In this document: in pieces, positions 44,278 through 53,462 of the stretch
Layout of the letters: each line of letters begins with the position of its first letter
How positions within the stretch are numbered: position 1 is the first letter of the stretch
NCBI RefSeq assembly: GCF_001485415.1
Contig: NZ_BCMQ01000008.1
Coordinates: forward strand, 91,250-155,249
Direction: 5' to 3'
Source: Myroides odoratimimus
GTDB lineage: Bacteria; Bacteroidota; Bacteroidia; Flavobacteriales; Flavobacteriaceae
Length of the DNA: 64,000 bases
Translations under genes and position numbers: made by a program
The notes under the pieces: model-generated
The model's database searches: none
Seen by the model: the letters and a program-made list of their open reading frames with translations, nothing else
Told to the model about the DNA's origin: nothing

Positions 44278-46644
44278 GTGAGCAGGCTTAGTAAAGTAAC
44301 CTTATTGATGGCTCTAGCCAGTACCTCATTAGCTTTGGGGCAAATAAAGAAGAGTATCGTTATTACCAATAACAATAATCAGTTGGTAAAGAATGCTGTC
44401 GTAATAGTAAATAATCAACAACTGATAACAGATGGGGAGGGTAAGGTTCAGTTTGACCTAAAACCTGCATCATCTTATGTTATTCAAGTATTTGCTGAAC
44501 GCTATCAAAGTGTGAATCAAACATTCGATACTGTGGATTTGATTCGCAATTCATTTGTTTTAGAAGAAGACCACACCATCTTATCAGATATTATTGTTCA
44601 AACTAAAGATGAACAGCAAAATAGTAATCGAGATATTATTAGAGCAGTCACTATAGATACTAAAAGTGAGATTCTTCGTCCTACCTCTTTAAATGATTTA
44701 ATGAACAAGACTACTGGAGTGCGTATTCGACAAGGAGGAGGCTTAGGTTCAGAGGCTAATATTAATTTGAATGGTTTTCAAGGTAATGCAATACGTTTTT
44801 TTAAGGATGGTATTCCTTTAAACTATTTGGGGCAAGGGTATAATATTTCTAATGTGCCATTAGATGTGTTGGATAAAGTGGAGGTATATAAAGGAATTAT
44901 CCCTGTGCACTTAGCAAGTGATGCTTTAGGAGGAGCTGTTAATTTAGTTTCTTCTTCTATACAAAGTAATCAATTAAGAGCTTCTGTAGAATACGGTTCA
45001 TTTAATACAATTCGCTCAGCTGTAAGAGGGCATTATAACTTAAATGATAATTTATATGCAGGAGGAGAGGTGTTTTATAATTACTCTGATAATGATTATA
45101 AGATTAATACTCCTGATCTTGAATTAGCTCAAACTCATTCTAAGGTAAAGTTGTTTCACAATCGATATAAGCACTTCTTTGCTAATGCTTATTTAGGAGC
45201 TCATAATCTTTCTTGGGCAGATAAAATTGAACTAGGTATAAGCTATTATAATATCGATAAACAACTTCAAAATAGTCCTACTTCAATGGTTGTACCTTAT
45301 GGAGGAATTGAAGATAAGCAACACAGTGTTATTCCAACATTAAGGTATAAAAAAGCCGTATTCAATGATAAATTATCTATAGATCAATTTCTATCTTACA
45401 ATGTAGTGAAGTCACAAGCTATTGATACCTTAAAAGGAAGGTATAATTGGCTAGGAGAATTTACTCCACGTGGGTATAGAGGGGAAGGAGATATGCCTAT
45501 GGATGCTGATATAGATATGACATTCTTTACTTCAAGAACATTGATAGGCTATGCTATTAATCCTTCACAACAAATCTGGTTAAACAATACTTACAATTAT
45601 ACTAAAAGAGAAGGTAAAGATCCTTATGGAAGAGTAATTCAGGATTTGAACCAGACGGTGATAGAGCTTCCTACTCGTTATAAAAAGAATGTGTTAGCTA
45701 TAGGATTGACTAGTCAGTGGTGGGATAAGAAATTGGAGACAAATGCAATTGTGAAGTTGTATAATTATTCAAGTAGAGGGCTTAATACCGCTAGTAATGT
45801 CGATTTATCAGCTAGAGATATTCATGAGGTATCAGATAATGCATTTGGTTGGGCTATAGGAGCTAAATATAGATTAACAGAACAAACTAATCTTCGCTTT
45901 TCTGTAGAAGATGCAAGAAGATTACCAGGATATACAGAGTTATTTGGTGACTATATTTTTATAGCATCGAACTTTAATTTAAAGCCAGAACAGAGTATCA
46001 ATTTAAACTTAGGAATAGAGAAGGAGGTGGGTAACTTCCAATATAGTTTTAATAGTTTTTACAGACACACTAAAGATATCATTGTACTTGTGTCAGGTAA
46101 TCCACCTCTCTCTGTTTTTGTCAATAAAGAAAAGGCTAATGGATATGGTTTTGAAGGAGATTTAAGTCTGAAAGTAAAAAAGAACTATAAGTTTTATGGA
46201 AACTTTACTTGGCAAAGTATCCGTTATGGAGAGTTTAAACAAGCTGCAGATAAATGGTTAAAAGGTAATAGAGTTCCAAATATTCCATTCTTTTTTGCCA
46301 ACATTGGAGCAGAAGCTAAGTTTACTGATGTTTTCAAGAAGCAAGATCGATTAACAGCTTATGCTAATCTTAATTTCGTTCGTGAGTTTTACATCCAACC
46401 TATTGATAAGTCAATGGAGCCAAATGGATTTTTAGGATTGTTTGGAAAGAGTAAAGGAGATGTGAAAAATATTGTTCCAGATCAAACTTCTCTTACTCTA
46501 GGTACTTTATATGAACTAAATGATAAAGGAGTATCTATCGGAGTTGAGGTACGCAATTTACTAAATCAAGATTTATACGATTATTTTAAAATACAAAAAG
46601 CAGGTAGAAGTATCTACTTAAAACTTAACTATAAACTTAATTAA
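44278..46644 (+). CDS. TonB-dependent siderophore-type receptor
   Basis: A 788-residue outer-membrane receptor. It begins with a signal peptide (ends LALGQ), then a carboxypeptidase-regulatory-like beta-sandwich (about 23-100), a TonB plug domain (about 110-225, RDIIRAVTIDTKSE ... LNDLMNKTTGVRIRQGGGLGSEANINLNGFQG ... VEVYKGIIPVHLASDALGGAVNL), and a 22-strand-type barrel ending YLKLNYKLN, a standard C-terminal outer-membrane motif. Translation probably starts at GTG 44278. The next gene starts one base after its stop. The partner genes point to iron-siderophore uptake rather than to glycan import, and no SusD is present. Confidence 0.9.
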   Translation: MSRLSKVTLLMALASTSLALGQIKKSIVITNNNNQLVKNAVVIVNNQQLITDGEGKVQFDLKPASSYVIQVFAERYQSVNQTFDTVDLIRNSFVLEEDHTILSDIIVQTKDEQQNSNRDIIRAVTIDTKSEILRPTSLNDLMNKTTGVRIRQGGGLGSEANINLNGFQGNAIRFFKDGIPLNYLGQGYNISNVPLDVLDKVEVYKGIIPVHLASDALGGAVNLVSSSIQSNQLRASVEYGSFNTIRSAVRGHYNLNDNLYAGGEVFYNYSDNDYKINTPDLELAQTHSKVKLFHNRYKHFFANAYLGAHNLSWADKIELGISYYNIDKQLQNSPTSMVVPYGGIEDKQHSVIPTLRYKKAVFNDKLSIDQFLSYNVVKSQAIDTLKGRYNWLGEFTPRGYRGEGDMPMDADIDMTFFTSRTLIGYAINPSQQIWLNNTYNYTKREGKDPYGRVIQDLNQTVIELPTRYKKNVLAIGLTSQWWDKKLETNAIVKLYNYSSRGLNTASNVDLSARDIHEVSDNAFGWAIGAKYRLTEQTNLRFSVEDARRLPGYTELFGDYIFIASNFNLKPEQSINLNLGIEKEVGNFQYSFNSFYRHTKDIIVLVSGNPPLSVFVNKEKANGYGFEGDLSLKVKKNYKFYGNFTWQSIRYGEFKQAADKWLKGNRVPNIPFFFANIGAEAKFTDVFKKQDRLTAYANLNFVREFYIQPIDKSMEPNGFLGLFGKSKGDVKNIVPDQTSLTLGTLYELNDKGVSIGVEVRNLLNQDLYDYFKIQKAGRSIYLKLNYKLN

Positions 46645-46645
46645 C

Positions 46646-47935
46646 ATGAGACTTATAAAACCATTATTATCAATGTCATTTGCTTTTGCATTAACATTAG
46701 CATCATGCTCTTCTTCAGATGACAATAATCCTGTAACACCAGTAGACCCAGAAGTAAAACAGAGCCAATATTTTCTGATGACTTTATCAGAAGGAAAAGG
46801 ACCTGTTAAAAACGGTTTCTTAAAAGCCTATTCTTCTTTACCAAAAGGAATGATAGACAATGCTACAGGTAATACAACAACCACAGGAGGAATGGGAGGG
46901 TATCGTCAATATGGTAATAGAGTGTATAGAATGTTTGATGACAATAATTCTCGTGCATTAGGTCAATTCATTTTTGATGATAAAGGCTTTTACACTACTA
47001 AAAGTATTGCTGTAGAACCAAAAATAGCAGGTTCAGGAAACTTTACATTAACGAATGATCATACAACAGGATATTATTTTGAAGGAGCTCAACCTACACA
47101 AATACAGATTTTTGATCCTATAGGAATGGCAAAAAAAGGAATGTTAGGTGATTATGCAGAACAGATCAATGCGTTAGAGAAAAAGTTAAATCTACAAGGT
47201 GTAAACTTTAAAGCAATAGGTCAACATTTATTAGCAATTAATGGTAATAAACTATATGCTGATATCACTTTTGGAAAGAACCAAGGGGCACAGGGAGGTA
47301 TGTTTGATGGTGTATCAACTGATGTACATCTTGCTGTTATTGATTTGACTAATGGAAAATGGATAGGAGATACTCAGGTAAAGAATACAGGTAATATTGC
47401 TTTCGTTGATGAGAACCCGTTGTATTATTTTGACGAGAATAAAGATTTGTATTTCGTGTGTCAAGGTATTAAAACAGGAGGTTTAGGAGATCAATCTAAA
47501 ATAGCACGTATTAAGAATGGATCAAATGAAGTAGATCAATCATGGGAATTAGATTTCAATACGATGTTTAACAGTGTAACACCTGGTAAATTCTCAACAA
47601 TCTATGTAGAGAAAGGAAAAATAGTAACGTTGGTAAACGATGTACCATTAGCAAATCCACAAACAATTAATTTGACTCCTATTTGGAAGTATGTAGTGAT
47701 TGATATTAAGAGTAAGGCTGTAACACCTATTCAGATAGAGGGAGTAACATTAGTCGAAACACCAGCCGCTTCATTAGGAGTATCTAAAATAGATAATAAG
47801 AAATTTATTCGTGTGGTAAATGATACAAAATTAGGATACTATGAATTATCAGAAGATATGCTAAAAGCAACGCTTTCTATTGAGATTCAAAAAGGAGGAA
47901 AGCCTCAAGGATTGTTTAAAGTAAACAAGTTATAA
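46646..47935 (+). CDS. DUF4374 surface lipoprotein (XusB-like)
   Basis: A 429-residue lipoprotein (lipobox LASC, lipidated C21) with an acidic CSSSDDNNP start of the kind used as lipoprotein export signal in Bacteroidota. The mature part is beta-rich and matches DUF4374, a seven-bladed propeller type. In Bacteroides the DUF4374 lipoprotein XusB sits at the cell surface next to a TonB receptor and binds siderophores; by family and gene order this protein should do the same. It is translationally coupled to the receptor gene (stop, one base, ATG). Confidence 0.82.
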   Translation: MRLIKPLLSMSFAFALTLASCSSSDDNNPVTPVDPEVKQSQYFLMTLSEGKGPVKNGFLKAYSSLPKGMIDNATGNTTTTGGMGGYRQYGNRVYRMFDDNNSRALGQFIFDDKGFYTTKSIAVEPKIAGSGNFTLTNDHTTGYYFEGAQPTQIQIFDPIGMAKKGMLGDYAEQINALEKKLNLQGVNFKAIGQHLLAINGNKLYADITFGKNQGAQGGMFDGVSTDVHLAVIDLTNGKWIGDTQVKNTGNIAFVDENPLYYFDENKDLYFVCQGIKTGGLGDQSKIARIKNGSNEVDQSWELDFNTMFNSVTPGKFSTIYVEKGKIVTLVNDVPLANPQTINLTPIWKYVVIDIKSKAVTPIQIEGVTLVETPAASLGVSKIDNKKFIRVVNDTKLGYYELSEDMLKATLSIEIQKGGKPQGLFKVNKL

Positions 47936-47944
47936 AAGTAATTA

Positions 47945-49135
47945 ATGAAAAAGTATGTGTTTATTGTTTTAATGGTAGTTATGAATTTGCAAGCACAGAA
48001 CAGTTTTAAAGTTAGAGTAGAAGTCACAGTGGAAGACTTTGCTCACACAGAAGAGCCTATTTATTTGACAGGTAATTTTAATCAATGGAATCCTAAGGAT
48101 GAGCGTTATCTAATGCGTAATATCTCAGGGACATCTAATCAATATTTAGTAGAAGTTGAAAATATTCCATCAGGAGTTTTAGAATATAAATTCACACGAG
48201 GTACTTGGCAGAGTTTAGAGTCATCTAAGAAAGGTAGATTGATTAATTTACACGATGTAGAAGTTAAAGAAGATATGGTATTAAAGAATACTATTTCTGC
48301 ATGGAGAGACCAGTTTGAAACGTCTACAGCTCCAGATCATCTAGTGATACTGAAGAACTTCTATATCCCTGAGTTAAATAGAGTAAGAGATATTAGAATT
48401 TATTTACCTAAAGATTATGACCATAGTCAAGAATCGTATCCTGTGTGGTATATGCACGATGGACAAGATTTGTTTGACGAGGCTACTTCAGAAGGTAGAC
48501 TAGGCCCAGTAGAATGGGAAGTAGATGAGACTATAGCCAAATATGGAGATCAATATATTATCGTAGGGATAGATCATGATTATCAAAAGAATCTAAGAGA
48601 AAAAGAATATTCTTTTTTTCCTACACAGAAGAACCCTGTCGTAGAAGGACAAGCTTATATTTCTTTTATAGTTAAAACATTAAAGCCGTATATAGACTCG
48701 ACTTATAGAACCCAATCAGATGTTCATCATACTGGTATCGCTGGAGGTTCTTTAGGAGGATTGATTTCTTTATATGCAGGGTTGACTTATCCAGATACAT
48801 TTGGAAATATAGGCGTGTTTTCTCCTTCTATTTGGCAAGACGATCACAATCTAGATACTTATGTCAATGTCTTATCTACTAGTCAAATAGATAAAATAAG
48901 AAAACAAACCTATTTTATCTATGGAGGAGGGCGTGAGAATCGAAAGAAAGGAGATGGTAACGTGGTAAGAATGGATGAAGATATTCTCCGTTTTTTAGAA
49001 ACAAATAACAAGGTATTAAACCTTAATTATGAGTTGAATATTAATCCAAAAGGAAAGCATGGTGCTTGGTATTGGCAACAAGCTTTTAATTGGATGATAG
49101 GTAGCTTATCTAAAGTAGAAAGTACTAATTTTTAA
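47945..49135 (+). CDS. secreted Fes/IroE-like esterase with N-terminal CBM-like domain
   Basis: A 396-residue protein with a signal peptide (MKKYVFIVLMVVMNLQAQ). Residues 20-105 form a carbohydrate-binding-like beta-sandwich (PIYLTGNFNQWNPKD), and 130-390 are an alpha/beta hydrolase of the esterase-D/Fes family. The nucleophile is S269 in GIAGGSLGGLIS; a WYMHDGQDLFDE motif and a histidine near PKGKHGAWYWQQAF complete the site. Fes and IroE hydrolyse enterobactin-type trilactones, which have a similar N-terminal domain in Fes. Sitting in a TonB receptor/DUF4374 operon it probably cleaves an ester siderophore in the periplasm. Another ester substrate cannot be excluded. Confidence 0.83.
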   Translation: MKKYVFIVLMVVMNLQAQNSFKVRVEVTVEDFAHTEEPIYLTGNFNQWNPKDERYLMRNISGTSNQYLVEVENIPSGVLEYKFTRGTWQSLESSKKGRLINLHDVEVKEDMVLKNTISAWRDQFETSTAPDHLVILKNFYIPELNRVRDIRIYLPKDYDHSQESYPVWYMHDGQDLFDEATSEGRLGPVEWEVDETIAKYGDQYIIVGIDHDYQKNLREKEYSFFPTQKNPVVEGQAYISFIVKTLKPYIDSTYRTQSDVHHTGIAGGSLGGLISLYAGLTYPDTFGNIGVFSPSIWQDDHNLDTYVNVLSTSQIDKIRKQTYFIYGGGRENRKKGDGNVVRMDEDILRFLETNNKVLNLNYELNINPKGKHGAWYWQQAFNWMIGSLSKVESTNF

Positions 49136-49145
49136 TAATAACAAT

Positions 49146-50174
49146 ATGAAATACATTAAATCATTAACGTTTTTGAGTGCTACAGTATTAGCAGCAATGG
49201 GAACAACTGCTACAGCACAATCAATAGATCAAAATAAACAAGTAGGAAAAGGGTTATATGAAGTTGCTTACAATAGTGTGGACAATGGAGTATATGTTGC
49301 TTCTGTAATCGATTTTAAAACTAAAGAAGGAGTTGTTTATAAATTAAATGGCAATGACTTATCTGTTGAGAAAGAGTACAGTGTGAATGGGAACCCTGTA
49401 TTTGGTATAGCAGTAAATGAAAAGACTCAAAAGATTTATGGAACGAATACAACTACTAATGCAGTGACTGTAATCGACCTAAAAACAGGAGCTACTAAAG
49501 TAATTCCAGGAACGAATGAAAGTGGTCACAATAGAGAGATTGCTATTGATGAGAAAACAAATACTATTTATGCATCAGACACACAACAAGATGGTAAAGT
49601 GTGGATCATTGATGGAGATAAAGATGTATTAAAAGGATATATAGACAATACAGGTATTTTTACAGCAGGACTTACTTTTGATACTAAAACGAAGAAGTTA
49701 TACGCTGCTAATATGGGAACGAATGAAGTAGCTATTATTGATCCAACGACTAAAAAAGTGATTAAGAAGTTTGCTTCAGGTGGAGAAAGCCCAATTAATG
49801 TTTCTATTGATGAATCAGGAAGAAGATTGTTTGTGACAAATTCTTCTACAGGGTTAACAGTATTAAATGCTGACAGTGGTGAGCTACTAAAAGTAGTAAA
49901 GTTTAAAGGAGGATCTTTAGGAGTAAACTATTTGCCAAAACAAGATAAAATTGTTTTAGCAAATAGAGAAAGTGGTAAAACTGTTATTGTTGATGGTAAA
50001 ACCTATGAGGTAGTTACAGAATTAGAGACAGGAAGTCATCCTAATACTGTAGCAGTAAATAAAAATACAGGTGTAGCTTATGTTACAAATAAAACAAAGA
50101 GAATGCCTAAAGTAGAAGGGCAAGAGGCTGCAGTAGACACGAATGGTGATACTGTGAGTAAAGTACAATTATAA
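49146..50174 (+). CDS. secreted YncE-like beta-propeller protein
   Basis: A 342-residue protein with a signal peptide (ends TTATAQ) and seven propeller repeats of the YncE/YVTN type: each blade has a core like VNEKTQKIYGTNTTTNAVTVIDLKTG or DTKTKKLYAANMGTNEVAIIDPTTKK. In E. coli, YncE is a periplasmic propeller encoded next to a TonB receptor gene and controlled by Fur; the function is not settled. It is the fourth gene of this operon, 10 bases after the esterase, and ends at a terminator. It may act as a periplasmic or surface siderophore- or product-binding protein. Confidence 0.85.
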   Translation: MKYIKSLTFLSATVLAAMGTTATAQSIDQNKQVGKGLYEVAYNSVDNGVYVASVIDFKTKEGVVYKLNGNDLSVEKEYSVNGNPVFGIAVNEKTQKIYGTNTTTNAVTVIDLKTGATKVIPGTNESGHNREIAIDEKTNTIYASDTQQDGKVWIIDGDKDVLKGYIDNTGIFTAGLTFDTKTKKLYAANMGTNEVAIIDPTTKKVIKKFASGGESPINVSIDESGRRLFVTNSSTGLTVLNADSGELLKVVKFKGGSLGVNYLPKQDKIVLANRESGKTVIVDGKTYEVVTELETGSHPNTVAVNKNTGVAYVTNKTKRMPKVEGQEAAVDTNGDTVSKVQL

Positions 50175-50204
50175 AATCAAAGCTCATCTATTATAATTAG
50201 GAAG

Positions 50205-50238
50205 TGGCTACTCTGCAATGGAGTAGCCATTTTTTTTA
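50205..50238 (+). terminator. intrinsic terminator of the siderophore-type operon
   Basis: 9-base stem TGGCTACTC / GAGTAGCCA with a 7-base loop and T8 tail. Confidence 0.9.
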
Positions 50239-50361
50239 GTTAGGTATATATTAATGTTGTTTGTTATGAATATTATTTAGTTGTGTGAGATTTTATGAAA
50301 GTTGTTTGATTATGGATGATATGTTGATTATAATCGTACTTTTAACATAAAATAGAGTACA

Positions 50362-50973
50362 GTGAGAAACGAGGAACTTAGATTAAAGAAAGAAGATTTC
50401 TATCCACCATTATTGTTGGTAGGAGTGATGTGGTTTATATTTGGTCTACAACAATTGGGTATATTCCACGATTGTTATGGAGTGATTCCTTGGCGTATAG
50501 AAGGCATTAAAGGAATTTTCTTAAGTCCTCTGTTTCATGGTGGGATAGACCATATCATTAGTAATACTTTACCTTTATTTATACTTAGTGTAGTATTGTT
50601 TTTGTTTTATAAAAAGCAAGCATATACAGTACTTATTATGGGGTGGATTACCTCAGGTTTAGCCTTGTGGCTATTACCTGATTTTGGTTACTTTCAGACA
50701 AGTATGATGAGTTGTCATATAGGAGCAAGTGGATTAATTTATATGCTCTTTTTCTTTCTATTCTTTAGTGGAATATTTATTCGCAAGTTAGTTTTAATCT
50801 TAGTATCTATTATCATTGGGATACTATATGGAGGGTTAGTTTATGGAGTACTACCTAGCTATGTCGCAGAAGGTGTTTCTTGGCAAGGGCATTTAGTAGG
50901 AGCGTTAGTGGGTTTAGTATTTGCATATCAGATGAATAGGAAGAAAAGCAAAAGAAAGTATAGAAGGAAATAA
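50362..50973 (+). CDS. rhomboid-family intramembrane serine protease
   Basis: A 203-residue integral-membrane protease with about six membrane segments. The catalytic Ser is S123 in HIGASGLIYM (the GxSG motif) and the His is H177 in WQGHLVGALVGL, giving the Ser-His dyad of rhomboids; H64-IISN is the conserved His-Asn pair in helix 2. Translation starts at GTG 50362. The protein is not linked to a visible substrate gene. The small secreted protein gene follows, under its own promoter. Confidence 0.88.
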   Translation: MRNEELRLKKEDFYPPLLLVGVMWFIFGLQQLGIFHDCYGVIPWRIEGIKGIFLSPLFHGGIDHIISNTLPLFILSVVLFLFYKKQAYTVLIMGWITSGLALWLLPDFGYFQTSMMSCHIGASGLIYMLFFFLFFSGIFIRKLVLILVSIIIGILYGGLVYGVLPSYVAEGVSWQGHLVGALVGLVFAYQMNRKKSKRKYRRK

Positions 50974-51070
50974 GCTACATTAAGTGTGGTTTTTACATTA
51001 AAACCTTGTTGAAATGTGATGTTGTTTACTAGAAAAACTACTTTTTATAGTAAAATTAACAAGTCTAATA

Positions 51071-51100
51071 TTGTCATATTTCAGAAAAAAAATATTTTTG
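51071..51100 (+). promoter_or_regulatory. promoter with implied leaderless start
   Basis: TTG (51071-51073), 19 bases, TATTTTTG (51093-51100): an exact -33/-7 match. The start codon at 51105 lies 4 bases after the -7 element, so the transcript is expected to begin at or next to the ATG. Confidence 0.62.
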
Positions 51101-51104
51101 TGAT

Positions 51105-51407
51105 ATGAAATATGTATCACTAATTGTATTATTATTCTTTGTAAACTTTATCGCTACGCCGACTATTGCGGTGCTAGCTGGCATTGAATTAGAGATACCT
51201 TCTGTGACCATTTCTGAAGAAAATAAAAAGCCAATCACTAATGCAGAAGAAGAGCACAAAGGACATTTGTGGGATTTATCTGCTTCTAATCATCTTAATC
51301 TAGTAGATGCTGGAGAAGGATTGGAATTAAACTTTTCTCATTTGAAACTTGTGTATGAATCACAAGAGTTCGATATCTTATTACCCCCTCCTGAACGTTT
51401 AGTTTAA
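51105..51407 (+). CDS. small secreted or membrane-anchored protein
   Basis: A 100-residue protein with an N-terminal hydrophobic signal/anchor (MKYVSLIVLLFFVNFIATPTIAVLAG), a polar middle with EENKKPITNAEEEHKGH and a beta-like C-terminal part ending ILLPPPERLV. No family recognised. No other in-frame Met exists, so the start is the ATG 4 bases after a promoter -7 element. It precedes the SulP/carbonic anhydrase genes by about 500 bases on the same strand, but an operon link is not visible. Confidence 0.68.
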   Translation: MKYVSLIVLLFFVNFIATPTIAVLAGIELEIPSVTISEENKKPITNAEEEHKGHLWDLSASNHLNLVDAGEGLELNFSHLKLVYESQEFDILLPPPERLV

Positions 51408-51918
51408 TATGACTTCTATTAGTAAACACTAGTAGAGGATTTAGCAAAAGACATTTTATAGGTTATTTGCCTATCTATTTTCATAGAGATGGATGATTAG
51501 ATAGTTCATTCTAGAACTAGCAATAGATAGATCAATGAACAGTAATTACGCAATGCAAATCGGAATTAGTACTATAATCATACGATAGTATAATGATAGC
51601 GCTATAGAAAGAGTTATGGCTTAGAATCTTTTTGTAGTATTTAGCTAATACTGTTTCTTGATTTTTGTACTGTAGAGTATGTGCTATATTTCCTTTAGTT
51701 ACCTATGATGTCTTTTGTTGTAACGAAAGTCTTCTTTTGCAAAATGGTTAATTGTCAGCAATGAAGAAGCCTTTAGTTAGTTAATCATTTCTTTTTTAGC
51801 TTTTAAGTATTGAATAAGTCAATATTTACCTTCTTGATTTTTTGGACAACAATGAATCGACAGATCTTCTATTGCCTTTATCTGTGGCTAAAAAAGAAAA
51901 ACTAAACGTAAAATAACA
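51408..51918. other. gene-free region before sulP
   Basis: Around 510 bases without a credible gene. I noticed imperfect inverted pieces (ATCTATTTTCATAGAGAT around 51473-51490) and a 17-codon frame at 51852-51905, neither supported further. No known riboswitch pattern recognised. Confidence 0.5.
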
Positions 51919-53460
51919 ATGACAAAAAATATGAGTATGGCAGCACTTAAGAAGAGTGTTGCTCCAGGCCTTGTGGTCTTTTTAGTCGCACTTCCACTGT
52001 GTTTAGGAATTGCGTTAGCTTCTGGTGCACCCCCTATTGCAGGTATTATTTCAGGTGTGGTAGGAGGAGTAATAGTTGGATTACTGAGTAATTCAAATAT
52101 TAGTGTAAGTGGTCCAGCAGCAGGTTTAGCGGCTATTATATTAGGAGCTATAACGGAGCTAGGATCATTTGAATTATTACTTACAGCAGGTATTATTGCA
52201 GGAGTTTTGCAAGTGATATTAGGATTGTTAAGATCAGGTACTATTGCCAACTACTTTCCATCAAGTGTAATAGAGGGAATGTTAGCAGGTATTGGATTAG
52301 TGATTTTAATTAAGCAATTGCCATTGGTTTTTGGAGTAGATGCTTTAGGTGATATCACCTCTTTTGCATCTGTCCAGTTGGGTACGGTGATTATTACTGT
52401 TATTTCATTAGCCATATTATTACTGTGGAATAAGATGAAGTGGACTAAGAAAGTCTCTTTTTTACCAGCAGCTTTAATTGTAGTGGTAGTCGGTATTTTG
52501 ATTAACCAGTTTTGGATTGCTACAGGTAGCTCTTTAGCTATCGAATCATCGAGATTAGTGTCGATCCCTATGTTTGATAGTTTATCAGATATCAGTTCCA
52601 TATTTGTATTTCCAGATTGGACAGGATTTGCTAATCCTGCTGTATGGATGATTGGAGGGACTATTGCTATTGTAGCTTCTATTGAAACTTTATTGTGTAT
52701 TGAGGCGACAGATCGCTTAGATCCATTAAAGAGACATACAGATACTAATAGAGAATTAAAAGTACAAGGGATAGGGAACATTCTAAGCTCTTTGATAGGA
52801 GGACTTCCGATGACTTCTGTAGTAGTACGTTCTTCTGCTAATGTGAATGCAGGAGGATTGTATAAAGCATCAGCAGTCATTCATGGTATTTTCTTATTAA
52901 TAGCAGTTATCTCCTTGCCTTTAGTATTAAATATGATCCCTTTAGCATCTTTAGCGGCAGTATTAATTTTAGTAGGGTATAACCTAGCTCGTCCAGCTAT
53001 TCTTATGCACTTTTGGCATAAAGGTTACACACAGTTTATTCCTTTTATCATCACATTTATTATGGTAGTAGTAACAGATTTACTCGTTGGCGTCCTTGTA
53101 GGTATGGGAGTGAGTGTATTATTCTTACTAATCGGAAATGTAAGAAAAGCATTCTCTATGCATCGTCAGATAAAGCAGGAACAAGTAGTATATACCTTGA
53201 CTTTAGCAGAGGAAGTATCGTTCTTGAACAAGACAGCGATTAAAAACAGGCTTTATCAATTGCCAGATAATTGTCACTTGGCTATAGACGCAAAGCGTAT
53301 GGGGTATATCCATGTGGATGTCTTAGAGCTTATAGAGACTTTTATAAATGAAAAGGCAAAAGAAAAAAACATACTGATTACTACAACAGGTTTTCACAAA
53401 GAAGTGAAAGTATCAGGAGACCAACAAAACATTATTTTATCACATAGAAAAACTATTTAA
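51919..53460 (+). CDS. SulP-family anion transporter (probable bicarbonate)
   Basis: A 513-residue transporter with about 12 membrane segments and the SulP signature GVVGGVIVGLLSNSNISVSGPAAGLAAI (about 47-74). The C-terminus carries an STAS domain (YTLTLAEEVSFLNKTAIKNRLYQLPDNCHLAIDAKRMGYIHVDVLELIETFINEKAKE). It is followed two bases later by a beta-carbonic anhydrase gene, a partnership typical of bicarbonate importers of the BicA type, so bicarbonate is the likely substrate; sulfate is the alternative. The genes overlap in one transcription unit with an A-rich leader. Confidence 0.9.
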   Translation: MTKNMSMAALKKSVAPGLVVFLVALPLCLGIALASGAPPIAGIISGVVGGVIVGLLSNSNISVSGPAAGLAAIILGAITELGSFELLLTAGIIAGVLQVILGLLRSGTIANYFPSSVIEGMLAGIGLVILIKQLPLVFGVDALGDITSFASVQLGTVIITVISLAILLLWNKMKWTKKVSFLPAALIVVVVGILINQFWIATGSSLAIESSRLVSIPMFDSLSDISSIFVFPDWTGFANPAVWMIGGTIAIVASIETLLCIEATDRLDPLKRHTDTNRELKVQGIGNILSSLIGGLPMTSVVVRSSANVNAGGLYKASAVIHGIFLLIAVISLPLVLNMIPLASLAAVLILVGYNLARPAILMHFWHKGYTQFIPFIITFIMVVVTDLLVGVLVGMGVSVLFLLIGNVRKAFSMHRQIKQEQVVYTLTLAEEVSFLNKTAIKNRLYQLPDNCHLAIDAKRMGYIHVDVLELIETFINEKAKEKNILITTTGFHKEVKVSGDQQNIILSHRKTI

Positions 53461-53462
53461 TT

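Noticed and set aside
51852..51905. 17-codon frame ending 14 bases before the SulP start
   Set aside because: No amino-acid bias or conserved feature; too short to separate from chance.
52251..52880. 209-residue minus-strand frame
   Set aside because: Antisense to the SulP transporter, with no start context or family pattern.
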